Source of the DNA: Arthrobacter sp. | Lineage (GTDB): Bacteria; Actinomycetota; Actinomycetes; Actinomycetales; Micrococcaceae | DNA length: 64,000 nt | NCBI RefSeq assembly: GCF_030540645.1 | Contig: NZ_JAUNVV010000001.1 | Span: forward strand, 89,558 to 153,557 | Direction: 5' to 3' | Shown: piece by piece, positions 1 through 9,004 of the stretch | Layout: each line of letters starts with the position of its first letter | Position numbering within the stretch: the first letter of the stretch is position 1 | Made by a program: the position numbers and the translations under genes | Notes under the pieces: generated by a model | What the model saw: only the letters and a program-made list of their open reading frames with translations | Database searches by the model: none | Told to the model about the DNA's origin: nothing

Positions 1-363
1 ACGGTGGTGGCGGCCGCCGGGAGCCTCTACCTCGGCCAAAAGCGGCTGCTCTCCGTTGCCGACAGTGCCGCGCTCGCAGCCGCAGACACTTTTGAACTCA
101 ACGGCGGCAGCGCCGGAAGTGACCCCGGAACACTGCTCACCCACGAAGGAGTCTTCGCGGCGGCCCAAGTCTATTTGTCTGGCATTGAAACCCACGAAGC
201 GCTGGGGAACATTGTGCTGAACCCGTCCACCGGAGCCGGGGACGGGCGAACAGCGCACGTGAGCATGAGCGCCGTCGTGCATCCCCTGTTCATCAACTTT
301 TTGGTGCCAAGTGGCATCCCCATCACCGTGACGAGCACAGCCCGGGCCAATCTGGTGTTGTGA
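1..363 (+). CDS. TadE-like pilus/secretion-neighbourhood protein, 5' truncated
   Basis: The reading frame is open from base 1, so the gene starts outside the window; the in-frame GTG codons at 4 and 7 are probably internal. The visible 120 residues open with the end of a hydrophobic segment followed by a glycine- and alanine-rich stretch containing a motif like [14 protein letters not shown]. That motif is typical of the TadE-like proteins encoded beside type II/IV secretion (tad) genes in actinobacteria, where a single N-terminal membrane helix anchors an extracellular minor pseudopilin. The family assignment rests on this short motif and on general similarity, so it is moderate. The stop codon lies 56 bases before the prfB start. 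Confidence 0.6.
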   Translation, partial: TVVAAAGSLYLGQKRLLSVADSAALAAADTFELNGGSAGSDPGTLLTHEGVFAAAQVYLSGIETHEALGNIVLNPSTGAGDGRTAHVSMSAVVHPLFINFLVPSGIPITVTSTARANLVL

Positions 364-419
364 ACGGTCCGGGTGGCCCCGCAGCCACCACGCCCGCTCA
401 TGCCGTAGGCTTGAATATC

Positions 420-1538
420 ATGGCAGAGATTGACTTTCCCGCAGAACTCCGGGCGCTTCGCGCCACTTACACTTCGATCGAGCAAGTCTCCGAGGTGGAA
501 AAGCTCATGGAGGACATCGAGGATCTGTCCGACCAGGCAGGCTCGCCCAATTTGTGGGACGATCCCGCCGCCGCACAAAAAGTTACCTCCAAGCTCAGCC
601 ACGCCCAGTCCAAGCTGGAGAAACTGCGCACGCTGGAGTCGCGGATTGACGACCTTGAGGTGCTCGTGGAGTTGGCGCAGGAAGAGGGCGACGCCGACGC
701 CCTGGCCGAAGCTGCCAAGGAACTTCCGGGATTGCAAAAATCGCTGCAGGACTTGGAGATCGTGACGCTGCTGGCGGGGGAGTACGACGAACGCGAGGCC
801 GTCATCACCATCCGTTCCGGCGCAGGAGGGGTGGATGCTGCCGACTTCGCGCAGATGCTGCTGCGCATGTACCTGCGCTGGGCCGAACGCCACGGCTACC
901 CAACCTCCGTCCTGGACACGTCCTACGCCGAAGAAGCCGGGCTGAAGTCCGCCACATTCGAAGTCAAAGCCCCTTACGCCTTCGGCACGTTGAGCGTCGA
1001 AGCCGGCACCCACCGCCTGGTGCGCATCAGCCCCTTCGACAACCAAGGCCGCCGCCAGACGTCCTTTGCCGCGGTGGAAGTCATCCCGCTCATTGAGTCA
1101 ACAGACAGCATTGACATCCCGGACAACGACATCCGCGTTGACGTGTTCCGCTCCTCCGGCCCCGGCGGGCAGTCCGTGAACACCACGGACTCCGCCGTAC
1201 GCTTGACCCACCTTCCCACCGGCACCGTGGTGTCGATGCAGAACGAAAAATCGCAGATCCAGAACCGTGCCGCAGCCATGCGCGTGCTGCAGTCGCGACT
1301 GCTTTTGTTGAAGAAGGCAGAGGAAGACGCCACGAAGAAGGCCATGGCAGGGGATGTGAAGGCATCGTGGGGCGACCAGATGCGCTCGTACGTCCTCAAT
1401 CCGTACCAAATGGTCAAGGACCTGCGCACCGAACACGAGGTGGGCAACGCCGCGTCCGTGCTCGACGGGGAAATCGATGACTTCATTGACGCCGGCATCC
1501 GCTGGCGTGCAGACCAGCGCAACGCGGCGAAGGACTAA
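420..1538 (+). CDS. prfB: Peptide chain release factor 2 (RF2)
   Basis: Recognises UGA and UAA stop codons in the ribosomal A site and triggers peptide release. The 372-residue product carries the SPF stop-codon-reading tripeptide near residue 204 and the universally conserved GGQ peptidyl-hydrolysis motif near residue 249, the positions expected for RF2. I start it at ATG 420 ([10 protein letters not shown]) because the protein then has normal length; the frame is open further upstream to 360. There is no internal UGA frameshift site, so unlike the E. coli gene this one is read continuously. A TAGGCT hexamer at 406-411 lies eight bases before the ATG with no Shine-Dalgarno between, so the transcript may be leaderless. 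It heads the prfB-ftsE-ftsX-smpB neighbourhood common in actinobacteria. Confidence 0.96.
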   Translation: MAEIDFPAELRALRATYTSIEQVSEVEKLMEDIEDLSDQAGSPNLWDDPAAAQKVTSKLSHAQSKLEKLRTLESRIDDLEVLVELAQEEGDADALAEAAKELPGLQKSLQDLEIVTLLAGEYDEREAVITIRSGAGGVDAADFAQMLLRMYLRWAERHGYPTSVLDTSYAEEAGLKSATFEVKAPYAFGTLSVEAGTHRLVRISPFDNQGRRQTSFAAVEVIPLIESTDSIDIPDNDIRVDVFRSSGPGGQSVNTTDSAVRLTHLPTGTVVSMQNEKSQIQNRAAAMRVLQSRLLLLKKAEEDATKKAMAGDVKASWGDQMRSYVLNPYQMVKDLRTEHEVGNAASVLDGEIDDFIDAGIRWRADQRNAAKD

Positions 1539-1648
1539 CCCCCGCGTAGCCAGCGCAGCACGCGAGCAACAAGCTACCGGGGGCCGTCGGGGACAGGCCG
1601 TTGTCTGCCGGGGCAATCCCAATGATTGCCGTTAAAGGAGGTAGTTGG

Positions 1649-2509
1649 GTGGGCCGGAAATTGTTTGGGGACATTTCCCCGCTGACCTATGCCATCGCCG
1701 TCAAGCGCCAAATCCTGCAGCGAAAGCTGAACGACGTCTTGAAGCGAACACGACTTTCGCAAACACGTGACACTCTTGATCTCCCCGTTGTTGTGTACCG
1801 GCACAATTCCTTGATTCGCCGCAAACTTGGTGACGTTGACCTAGCATTGCAGGAAAACAAGGCCGTCAGTTTGGGTTTGGCCGCCCCTCACATTGACGGC
1901 ATCCTCATCCGACCCGGTGAAACTTTTTCGTTCTGGAAGCTGGTGGGTCCCTGCACGGCGGACAAGGGGTATCGAACTGGTTTGACCATCAACAACAACG
2001 GGCCTGCTTCAGGGATTGGCGGCGGCCTGTGCCAATTCACGAATCTGCTGCATTGGATGGTGCTCCACAGCCCCTTGGATATTGTTGAGCACCACCACCA
2101 CGGTGAAATTGACCTGTTTCCTGACTTCAACCGGCAAATCCCTTTTGGCACGGGAACTTCTGTTGTGTACAACTACTTGGACTACCGTGTACACAACTCC
2201 ACGGACAACACGTTCCAATTCCGTATTGCGCTCACACAGGAGCACCTGCGCGGGGAATTGCGGGCAATGGTGGCGCTGGGAGTGAAGTACCACATCAAGG
2301 AGGGTGAGTCATACTTCCAAGAAGTGGGAGACACGGTCTACCGGCACAACACGGTTTATCGCAGCGTCAGGGACAAGCGCACCGGCAACGAGATTGCGAA
2401 TGAACTCATTGTGCAGAATAACGCCAGAGTTTTGTATGACCGCAAACTGATCAATGCCCCCATTCGCCAGGAGCAGGGCGACACATCCGATGGCCCCGCT
2501 TTGGGCTAA
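1649..2509 (+). CDS. VanW family protein
   Basis: A 286-residue protein of the VanW family, named after a gene in some vancomycin-resistance clusters; the biochemical role of the family is unknown. The VanW core is visible in the middle, with RPGETFSFWKLVG near residue 90, the GIGGGLCQ turn near 125 and a histidine run (EHHHH) near residue 148. I chose GTG 1649 because AAAGGAGG sits at 1634-1641, seven bases upstream, and because the upstream extension is not family-like. It lies between prfB and ftsE on the same strand with about 110 bases on the left and 140 on the right, so it is probably its own unit. No signal peptide is seen, which suggests a cytoplasmic protein here. A link to glycopeptide resistance should not be assumed. 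Confidence 0.8.
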   Translation: MGRKLFGDISPLTYAIAVKRQILQRKLNDVLKRTRLSQTRDTLDLPVVVYRHNSLIRRKLGDVDLALQENKAVSLGLAAPHIDGILIRPGETFSFWKLVGPCTADKGYRTGLTINNNGPASGIGGGLCQFTNLLHWMVLHSPLDIVEHHHHGEIDLFPDFNRQIPFGTGTSVVYNYLDYRVHNSTDNTFQFRIALTQEHLRGELRAMVALGVKYHIKEGESYFQEVGDTVYRHNTVYRSVRDKRTGNEIANELIVQNNARVLYDRKLINAPIRQEQGDTSDGPALG

Positions 2510-2561
2510 CGCCGCCCTTAGACACACCAGCACGGAAGCGGCATTCAGGGGCCGCTACGCG

Positions 2562-2567
2562 TATAGT
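2562..2567 (+). promoter_or_regulatory. Putative -10 box before ftsEX
   Basis: TATAGT matches the sigma-A -10 consensus at five of six positions and lies 85 bases before the ftsE start. I see no convincing -35 at the usual distance, so the call is tentative. Confidence 0.35.
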
Positions 2568-2652
2568 CATTAAGCTGGTGGTTTCTTCCCCCGAGCCCCT
2601 GCCCGGCCGTCAGCTTCCCGGCGCGATCCGCTGGACGGGCAATGAAAAAGTC

Positions 2653-3600
2653 ATGATTCGTTTTGAAAATGTGAGCATTGCCTACGACCGCAAGTCCCAA
2701 CCTGCGCTCGATGACGTTTCCATCGATATCCAACGCGGCGAGTTTGTCTTCCTCGTTGGCTCCTCGGGGTCAGGGAAGTCGACCATGCTGCGGTTGGTGC
2801 TACGTGAGTACAAGACCCCGCACGGTCAGATTTATGTTGCCGGCCAGAATGTGGCCAACGTGCCTAGCTGGCGCGTACCCAAGTTCCGCCGCGGCATAGG
2901 CGTGGTTTTCCAGGACTTCCGCCTGATCCAGACCAAGACTGTTTTTGCCAACGTCGCCTACGCCATGCAGGTGGTTGGGACGTCCCGGGCTGCCATCCGT
3001 GCCGAGGTTCCGCGCGTCCTTGAACTTGTGGGCCTGGCAGGCAAAGGCCACCGCAAGCCGACGGAACTCTCCGGCGGCGAGCAGCAGCGCGTCGCCATTG
3101 CCCGCGCCATCGTCAACCAGCCCGCCATTCTGCTGGCCGACGAGCCTACCGGAAACCTGGACCCGATCACCAGCGCCGGCATCATGGACATTCTGGAGGA
3201 GATCAACCAAAATGGAACCACCGTGGTCATGGCCACCCACGACGATGACATTGTCGACTCCATGCGCAAGCGCGTCATTGAGCTGCGCCACGGCAAAGTT
3301 GTGCGCGATGAGGCCATGGCCCAGTACACCTCGCTGATCCCGATTGTGCCGGCGGCCAGTTGGCAGTCCGCCGTCGGTCCCGCAGAGAAGCCCAATGCCG
3401 AAAAGCCCGACGCCGAACTTCAGACCGGCCGTGAACGTGCCGACAGCGTCCTGGGAGTCAGTGACGGGCCATCAAGTGAGACCACTGCGGAGGAAGAGTT
3501 CATGCCACAGAGGTTGGAACGCCAGCGGGATCGGGAGCCACCGCTGGACGGGGACGCGCAGACAAGTACCGGTAATTTCATGGATGAGGACCAAAAGTGA
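2653..3600 (+). CDS. ftsE: Cell division ATP-binding protein FtsE with C-terminal extension
   Basis: ATPase of the FtsEX complex, which sits at the division site and gates peptidoglycan hydrolases through FtsX. Walker A (GSSGSGKST) is near residue 36, the LSGGEQQR signature near 139 and Walker B (ILLADEPTGNLD) near 159, followed by the H-loop (ATHDDD). I start at ATG 2653 (MIRFENVSIA), which fits family length at the N-terminus; a longer frame opens at GTG 2578. The product has 315 residues, whereas typical FtsE has about 230: after residue 225 there is an acidic, low-complexity tail of roughly 90 residues rich in Glu, Pro, Asp and Ser. The stop overlaps the ftsX start as GTGA, indicating translational coupling. 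Confidence 0.94.
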   Translation: MIRFENVSIAYDRKSQPALDDVSIDIQRGEFVFLVGSSGSGKSTMLRLVLREYKTPHGQIYVAGQNVANVPSWRVPKFRRGIGVVFQDFRLIQTKTVFANVAYAMQVVGTSRAAIRAEVPRVLELVGLAGKGHRKPTELSGGEQQRVAIARAIVNQPAILLADEPTGNLDPITSAGIMDILEEINQNGTTVVMATHDDDIVDSMRKRVIELRHGKVVRDEAMAQYTSLIPIVPAASWQSAVGPAEKPNAEKPDAELQTGRERADSVLGVSDGPSSETTAEEEFMPQRLERQRDREPPLDGDAQTSTGNFMDEDQK

Positions 3601-4511
3601 GACTTGCTTTCATTATGAGCGAGTTGGGCAGCGGCCTGCGCCGTAACCTGACAATGGTCATTTCGGTGATCCTGGTGACGTTCGTGTCGCTAACATTTGT
3701 TGGCGCAGCGGGACTGTTGCAAATGCAGATTGGCCAACTCAAGGGTTTTTGGTATGACAAGGTGCAGGTCACCATCTACCTGTGCAACGACGTACCGGCC
3801 AATACCAATTGCATCGCGGGTCCGGTTACCGACGAGCAAAAAAAGACGATTGAAGGGCTTTTGGAATCCGAGGCAGTCAAGCCGTACATTGAGACATGGA
3901 GCTATGAAAGCCAGGCCGAGGCCTTGGTTCACTTCCAGGAGCAGTTCATCAACTCGCCCATGGCCGATTCAGTTGAGGCCGCGAACTTGCCTTCGTCCTT
4001 CCGTATCAAGCTGACGGACCCGGAAAAGTACCAGATTATCAACGAGACATTCTCGGCCACGCCCGGCGTTGATTCGGTGGTTGACCAACGTGCTGTCCTC
4101 GAGAAGCTATTTTCATGGATGTACATAGCCACGTATGTAGCCGTTGGTGTGGCCGGGCTGATGATTGTCTGCGCCGCATTGTTGATTGCCACCACCATTA
4201 GGCTCTCGGCCCAGTCGAGAACCCGGGAAATTGAAATCATGCGCTTGGTGGGCGCCTCCCGAACAGTCATCCAGCTGCCGTTCGTGCTCGAAGGTGTCAT
4301 TGCCGCAACCATCGGGGCGCTGTTGGCTTCGGGCGCCGTGTGGGCCATTGTGCAATTTTTCGTGGGTGGCGAGTTGGCGAGAACCAACTCCGGTACGCCG
4401 TTCATTTCCACCAGTGATGCCTTTGTCATTTACCCCGTGCTGGTCCTGCTTGGCGTGGTGCTCGCAGGCGTTGCTTCAGCGGTGTCTTTGCGAAAAAACC
4501 TGAAAGTGTAA
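3597..4511 (+). CDS. ftsX: Cell division protein FtsX
   Basis: Integral membrane partner of FtsE; transmits ATP-driven conformational change across the membrane to activate a cell-wall hydrolase. The 304-residue sequence shows the family layout: a first membrane helix at about residues 20-42, a large extracellular loop containing two cysteines (LCNDVPANTNC) up to about 170, then three helices at about 172-195, 222-248 and 270-295. The GTG start overlaps the ftsE stop by four bases. The M23 peptidase gene follows after 89 bases and is the likely partner. The extracellular loop is rich in charged residues, as expected for a hydrolase docking surface. Confidence 0.94.
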   Translation: MRLAFIMSELGSGLRRNLTMVISVILVTFVSLTFVGAAGLLQMQIGQLKGFWYDKVQVTIYLCNDVPANTNCIAGPVTDEQKKTIEGLLESEAVKPYIETWSYESQAEALVHFQEQFINSPMADSVEAANLPSSFRIKLTDPEKYQIINETFSATPGVDSVVDQRAVLEKLFSWMYIATYVAVGVAGLMIVCAALLIATTIRLSAQSRTREIEIMRLVGASRTVIQLPFVLEGVIAATIGALLASGAVWAIVQFFVGGELARTNSGTPFISTSDAFVIYPVLVLLGVVLAGVASAVSLRKNLKV

Positions 4512-4600
4512 GATTGGTGATGGCCATGTTCCGCGAGTGGCCCATGTGACTGGTGTTGGCGCGTTGCCCCCCGACAGTATTTTTGAAGGAGCTCTACGGC

Positions 4601-6121
4601 ATGTTTTCGAAATCAAGCGGGGGAATTGGATCCGTGAAATCCCCCCGGCTTGGGCAAACCATGCCCGCCGCCCAACCAGCGGCCCAACCCCACGCACTCC
4701 GTCGCGGACCCGTATTGACCAGGCGCTTGACGGTGGCCGTGGCGGCCGTTCTTACCGTCGGAATGTTGGGCCTCGTACCATCTGCGCATGCCAACGATTT
4801 GAACGACCAGGCAGCGGCGCTGGAACAGCAAGCCCACGAAGTGCAATCGTCGTTGGAGTTTGTTGATTCAGGAATTGCCAAGTCGGCTGCAGACCTGGTC
4901 ATGTACCAGGGTCAGCTTCCCGGCGCCCAGGCTGCCTTGGTGGACGCCCAGAAACGGGTCAGTGTTGCCACCGGTGAAGTGAATGCGCTTGCGGGGAGGA
5001 TCGCACTGGCGCAGCAGAGCAAAGATAAGATCACAGCTCAAATCGCCACCGATGCCAAGCAGTCCACGGAAACGAAGGCGCTGATCGGGCAGATCGCTGC
5101 ACAGTCCTATAAAGCTGGCGGACTGCCAGTGAACCTGAGGTTGATTCTCGGGGCAGATTCAACAAGCGACCTGGCCAACTCCATTGATTTGGCCGAGCAG
5201 GCGCTGCGCAGCCAAACTGCTGCACTTGAGAAATTGACTGCACAGAAGGCCACCAACCAGAATGCTCAAGCCCGCCTGGTAGCCGTGGAAGCAGAGATTA
5301 AAGATCTGAAGAAGCAGGCGGACGCCGCGCTTGTTGCCGAGCAGGTGGCGCGTGATGCGGCCGCTGTGAAGAAGGCTGCTGTAGACAAGCTCATTAGCGA
5401 CTCCGCCGCCTTGAACGCCAAGCTTGAGGCAGAGAAGCCGCGCATCCAAAAGCAGCTCAAGGCAGTTCAGGTGCAGCAGGATTCCGTCTCTGCACAGATC
5501 GCCGAGATCCAGCGCAAGGAACGTGAAGCCGCGGCAGCTGCCGCTAAGGCTGAAGCCGAGCGCGCCGCCCGCGAGCAGGCTGCCGCGCAGGCAGCTGCCG
5601 ATGCTGCCGCCAACTCCGGCAACAGCGGATACGTGCCGCCTGCGTATGTACCACCGGCATATGTCCCGCCGGCACCGGGAAACGTTTCGGCCTTTGGCCT
5701 GCAGCATCCCTTTGCTGCCAACGTTCCCATCACGTCCCCGTTTGTGCGCAACCGCCCCGTTCCTACGGGAACGGCTGATTTCAATGGCACCGGCTTCTAC
5801 GACCACACAGGAATTGACTTCGGCGCCCCCTGTGGCACCCCCATCTACGCTCCCGCGGATGGCACCGTCACCCTCGCTGGCCAGACAAACGTGGTTTCCG
5901 GCGGTGGCAACGTTTTGTGGATCAGTCATGGCGTCGTCCAGGGCAATGCACTGATGACCGTTTACTACCACAACTCCTCCGTCCTGGTCTCCGCAGGGCA
6001 AAACGTGAAGCGCGGCCAGCTCGTTGCCTACTCGGGCAGCACCGGAAATTCCACCGGCTGTCACGCCCACTTTGAAACGTGGCTCAACGGAACACCCGTG
6101 GATCCCATGGGGCTGCTCTGA
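4601..6121 (+). CDS. M23 family peptidoglycan endopeptidase with coiled coil, likely FtsEX-controlled
   Basis: A secreted murein hydrolase. From ATG 4601 (GAAGGA ribosome site at 4584-4589) the protein has 506 residues: a long charged leader, a hydrophobic core and a cleavage motif SAHA-ND near residue 64; a coiled-coil region rich in Ala, Gln, Lys and Glu from about 65 to 335; a proline-rich spacer made of PPAYV repeats near 345-360; and a C-terminal LytM/M23 domain. The zinc ligands are visible as HTGIDFG near 402 and the HAHFE motif near 488. The architecture is that of EnvC/PcsB-type proteins, whose coiled coil is known to bind FtsX, and the gene lies directly after ftsX. That FtsEX controls this enzyme is inference from architecture and position. 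Confidence 0.88.
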   Translation: MFSKSSGGIGSVKSPRLGQTMPAAQPAAQPHALRRGPVLTRRLTVAVAAVLTVGMLGLVPSAHANDLNDQAAALEQQAHEVQSSLEFVDSGIAKSAADLVMYQGQLPGAQAALVDAQKRVSVATGEVNALAGRIALAQQSKDKITAQIATDAKQSTETKALIGQIAAQSYKAGGLPVNLRLILGADSTSDLANSIDLAEQALRSQTAALEKLTAQKATNQNAQARLVAVEAEIKDLKKQADAALVAEQVARDAAAVKKAAVDKLISDSAALNAKLEAEKPRIQKQLKAVQVQQDSVSAQIAEIQRKEREAAAAAAKAEAERAAREQAAAQAAADAAANSGNSGYVPPAYVPPAYVPPAPGNVSAFGLQHPFAANVPITSPFVRNRPVPTGTADFNGTGFYDHTGIDFGAPCGTPIYAPADGTVTLAGQTNVVSGGGNVLWISHGVVQGNALMTVYYHNSSVLVSAGQNVKRGQLVAYSGSTGNSTGCHAHFETWLNGTPVDPMGLL

Positions 6122-6137
6122 TCCATTGCTAAACTAG

Positions 6138-6173
6138 GGGCTTGTGCCGGGGAAATTCCTCCGGCGCAAGCCC
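6138..6173 (+). terminator. Strong hairpin between the M23 peptidase gene and smpB
   Basis: A 13-bp stem (left arm 6138-6150, right arm 6161-6173, one G-T pair) closes a 10-base loop. No T run follows on the plus strand, so it could be a terminator of the ftsEX unit or a structured element in the smpB leader. Confidence 0.5.
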
Positions 6174-6239
6174 TCATCCATTTCCAGCTTCTCGGCCAGC
6201 AGTAATTATGTGGTCGTGTCAAACAAAAAGGAGTCAGCT

Positions 6240-6713
6240 GTGCCCAAGGAAAGTGGCCTGAAAGTGGTGGCCACCAATCGCAAGGCCCGGCATGATTACC
6301 ACATCATGGACACCTACGAGGCCGGCTTGGTGTTGATGGGCACCGAAGTGAAGTCGCTGCGGGAAGGCCGCGCCTCGCTTGTGGACGGCTTTGCCACCTT
6401 TTACAACGACGAGTTGTGGCTTGAAGCTGTCTACATTCCGGAGTATCTCAACGGCAGCTGGACCAACCACACCGCACGCCGCCGTCGGAAGCTGTTGTTG
6501 CATCGCGAAGAGCTGGAGAAGATCGCCAGCAAGACGCGTGAATCAGGATTCACCATTGTGCCGCTGCGGCTTTACTTCTTGGACAGCCGCGCGAAGGTGG
6601 AGATCGCCATTGCCCGCGGCAAGAAGGATTACGACAAGCGCCAGTCACTGCGGGAGAAACAAGACAACCGCGAGGCCTTGCGGGCCATGCGTGAGAAGAA
6701 CCGCGGACAATGA
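6240..6713 (+). CDS. smpB: SsrA-binding protein SmpB
   Basis: Small RNA-binding protein that delivers tmRNA to stalled ribosomes. GTG 6240 is preceded by AAGGAG at 6227-6232 and gives a 157-residue protein of normal length beginning [20 protein letters not shown]; the frame is open upstream to 6144, but that part is not family-like. The oligonucleotide-binding core ([16 protein letters not shown]) and the basic C-terminal tail ([13 protein letters not shown]) are both present. Its RNA partner ssrA lies about 2.3 kb downstream on the same strand. The next gene starts three bases after the stop, so the two are probably cotranscribed. Confidence 0.95.
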   Translation: MPKESGLKVVATNRKARHDYHIMDTYEAGLVLMGTEVKSLREGRASLVDGFATFYNDELWLEAVYIPEYLNGSWTNHTARRRRKLLLHREELEKIASKTRESGFTIVPLRLYFLDSRAKVEIAIARGKKDYDKRQSLREKQDNREALRAMREKNRGQ

Positions 6714-6716
6714 CAG

Positions 6717-7598
6717 ATGCCGACACTTGGTGATTTTCTTGGAACATGGAGCCTGGACGCTTGGGCGCTGGGCTTCATACTGGCCCTAGGCGGTCTCTAT
6801 GCTTGGGGCCTGGCCACGGCCTCCCGTGTTGGTGTCAGCTGGCCGCTTTGGCGAATTGCTTCTTTCTACATTGTGGGATTGGGCTGCTATGCGGCCATCA
6901 GTTTTGGTTTCCTTGGTACCTATTCCCTTGAACTGCGCTGGGCGTTCTCCATCCGGATAGCACTTCTGCTATTTGTGGTCCCCTCAGGTTTGGCCTTGGG
7001 GCTGCCCTTGGGCTTGGCCAGGCTGACGATTCACCAGGGACGTGTGCGCCGTTTTCTAGCCGCACTAGTCCGCAAGCCGGTACAGCTATTTTCCAACAGT
7101 GCCGTCCCCCCGATTCTTGGGCTGCTGGTGCTCTCGATGATGTTGACGCCACTAGCGGGGATCACCCGCATGAGTCCGTTCTGGGAAGGTCTGCTGGGAA
7201 TTGGCATCCCATTGCTGGGGTTGCTGATGGTACTGCCCATGGTGGAAGAGAAGACTCGCGTCAGTTCGGCGCTGATCATGCTCCAGTTCGTATTTGCGTT
7301 CATTGAGCTGCTGGCAGATGCCATCCCAGGCCTGTTGATGCGCCTGACCCCCACAATTTTTGATGGTGCCACAGTTGTGGGCGGTGCCCGGGCAAGCTGG
7401 TTTCCCAGCGCATTGGCGGACCAGCAACTGGCAGGTGACTGGATGTGGTTCATTGCCGAGATCATGGACTTGCCGATCCTGATTCTGCTCCTTGTCCGCT
7501 TGGCTAAATCTGACAAGGGCGAACGCAAGATTTTGGACGAACTCACTGACGAGCAGATGGACGAACTCAATGCCGCCCACCTGCACCTGCGCGGATAA
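6717..7598 (+). CDS. CtaG-like membrane protein lacking the usual histidines
   Basis: A 293-residue integral membrane protein with about seven hydrophobic helices. Its pattern, including the segment ELRWAFSIRIALLLFVVPSGLALGLP in two parts near residues 75-100, resembles caa3-type cytochrome oxidase assembly factor CtaG (PF09678), a copper-related assembly protein. In typical members this helix carries histidines (HMxxH-like); here the aligned positions are hydrophobic, and the only histidines in the protein are one loop residue and two at the extreme C-terminus. It may therefore be a diverged paralogue with no metal role. ATG 6717 is three bases after smpB, and the GH3 gene follows after nine bases, so the three probably form one operon. 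Confidence 0.55.
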   Translation: MPTLGDFLGTWSLDAWALGFILALGGLYAWGLATASRVGVSWPLWRIASFYIVGLGCYAAISFGFLGTYSLELRWAFSIRIALLLFVVPSGLALGLPLGLARLTIHQGRVRRFLAALVRKPVQLFSNSAVPPILGLLVLSMMLTPLAGITRMSPFWEGLLGIGIPLLGLLMVLPMVEEKTRVSSALIMLQFVFAFIELLADAIPGLLMRLTPTIFDGATVVGGARASWFPSALADQQLAGDWMWFIAEIMDLPILILLLVRLAKSDKGERKILDELTDEQMDELNAAHLHLRG

Positions 7599-7607
7599 GG
7601 AGATCCC

Positions 7608-8888
7608 ATGGCCATGAGCGGCAAACGCTGGTGGATTATTGCTGTGTCTGCAGTGGTACTTGTGGCCTTGGTTGTTTGGGTGGTCGTTGGCTTCAACTCG
7701 CCACGTTCGACGTCGGCCAACTCCAGTCCGCCTGTCTCCACCGCCACCACGGTGCCCGGCGCCTCAACAGCGGCGCCGCAGCCGAGTTCGACAACACAAG
7801 CTCCGGCGTCGAGCCCCTCAGCATCACCGGCGCATGACCAAGTTGTTGCCACCCAAAAGTTGGCGGCCATGACGCTGGAACAAAAAGTGGGCCAAGTGCT
7901 GATGGTGTCCTCGCCTGTTACCGGTGCCGATGCAGCTTCCCTGTACGCACTTGACACGTTGTACGTAGGCAATGTGTTCATGAAGGGGCGCAGCGAGGCT
8001 GGGACGGCGGGGATTGCCGCCGAAATCAGTGCGGTGGCGGGGCATGTTTCCGGGGCACGAACGGCAGGTGTGCGCCCGTTTGTGGCGACGGACCAGGAAG
8101 GCGGTTTCGTGCAGATCATGCGCGGACCGGGTTTCTCCGACATGCCCCAGGCCATTGTGCAGGGACAGCTCCCTGCCCCTGAACTGTTGGCTGATGCAAC
8201 GATTTGGGGGCAGCAGTTGGCGTCCGTTGGTGTGAATGTGAACCTGGCCCCGGTCCTGGACACTGTGCCAAGTGCAGAATTTGCGCCGCAAAACGCGCCG
8301 ATTGGTGCGTTTGGACGTGAGTACGGCTACACGCCTGAGGCCGTCTCCAGCCATGGCATAGCCTTCGCCCAAGGCATGGCTGCGGCCGGTGTCGCAGCGA
8401 CAGTGAAGCACTTCCCAGGATTGGGCCGCGTGACAGCGAATACGGACGTTGCCGCCGGGGTGGTGGATAGCACCACCGTCCGCAACGATTCGTACATTGG
8501 CCCGTTCCGTGATGCTGTGCAGGCAGGGGTCCCGTGGCTGATGGTCTCCAACGCTTCCTACCCGTTGATCGATCCCAACGCCATGGCCCCGTTTTCTTCC
8601 GTGATCGTGCATGACATGGTGCGTGGGGACCTTGGCTTCAAGGGCGTCATCGTCAGCGATGATATTTGCGACGCCGTGCAGGTTGCGGTGGTTCCGGTGG
8701 GTCAACGCGGCGTGCAGTTCATAGCCGCTGGCGGGACCATCGCTCTGTGCACGAACCAGACGCTGCTGCCGCAGATGTATCAGGGGATGGTGGCTGCTGC
8801 GCAAAGTGATCCAGCTTTTGCCAAGCAGGTGGATGCTGCGGCGCTTTTGGTGTTGCAGGTCAAGTCGGTCAACGGACTCATCGACTAG
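7608..8888 (+). CDS. Glycoside hydrolase family 3 (beta-N-acetylhexosaminidase-like), membrane-anchored
   Basis: A 426-residue GH3 enzyme resembling NagZ-type beta-N-acetylglucosaminidases, which remove GlcNAc from peptidoglycan fragments. An N-terminal hydrophobic helix (about residues 7-29) and a Ser/Thr/Ala/Pro-rich linker (about 30-80) place the catalytic domain outside the membrane. The conserved KHFPGLG motif lies near residue 267 and the VSDDICDA segment, carrying the expected nucleophilic aspartate, near 349. The NagZ signature KHFPGHGxxxxDSH is altered after the glycine (KHFPGLGRVTANTD), so the catalytic His/Asp dyad on that loop is not evident and substrate specificity is uncertain. 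AAGGAG at 7597-7602 precedes ATG 7608. It is the last protein gene before ssrA. Confidence 0.8.
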   Translation: MAMSGKRWWIIAVSAVVLVALVVWVVVGFNSPRSTSANSSPPVSTATTVPGASTAAPQPSSTTQAPASSPSASPAHDQVVATQKLAAMTLEQKVGQVLMVSSPVTGADAASLYALDTLYVGNVFMKGRSEAGTAGIAAEISAVAGHVSGARTAGVRPFVATDQEGGFVQIMRGPGFSDMPQAIVQGQLPAPELLADATIWGQQLASVGVNVNLAPVLDTVPSAEFAPQNAPIGAFGREYGYTPEAVSSHGIAFAQGMAAAGVAATVKHFPGLGRVTANTDVAAGVVDSTTVRNDSYIGPFRDAVQAGVPWLMVSNASYPLIDPNAMAPFSSVIVHDMVRGDLGFKGVIVSDDICDAVQVAVVPVGQRGVQFIAAGGTIALCTNQTLLPQMYQGMVAAAQSDPAFAKQVDAAALLVLQVKSVNGLID

Positions 8889-9004
8889 GTGCGTCGGCCA
8901 AGGATCTGGCAGGCCGGGAATAATTGCTACCCGGGATGCGCTATGCTGAGTAGTCCACGAGCAGTTCCGTCACAGGTGCTGGGCGTGGGTTTGAAAAAAC
9001 AATA

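Noticed and set aside
171..1046. Long minus-strand frame opposite prfB
   Set aside because: prfB is certain on the plus strand; the antisense frame has no family motif and reflects high GC.
360..1538. Programmed frameshift in prfB
   Set aside because: The frame is continuous from ATG 420 to the stop, with no in-frame UGA; the gene needs no shift.
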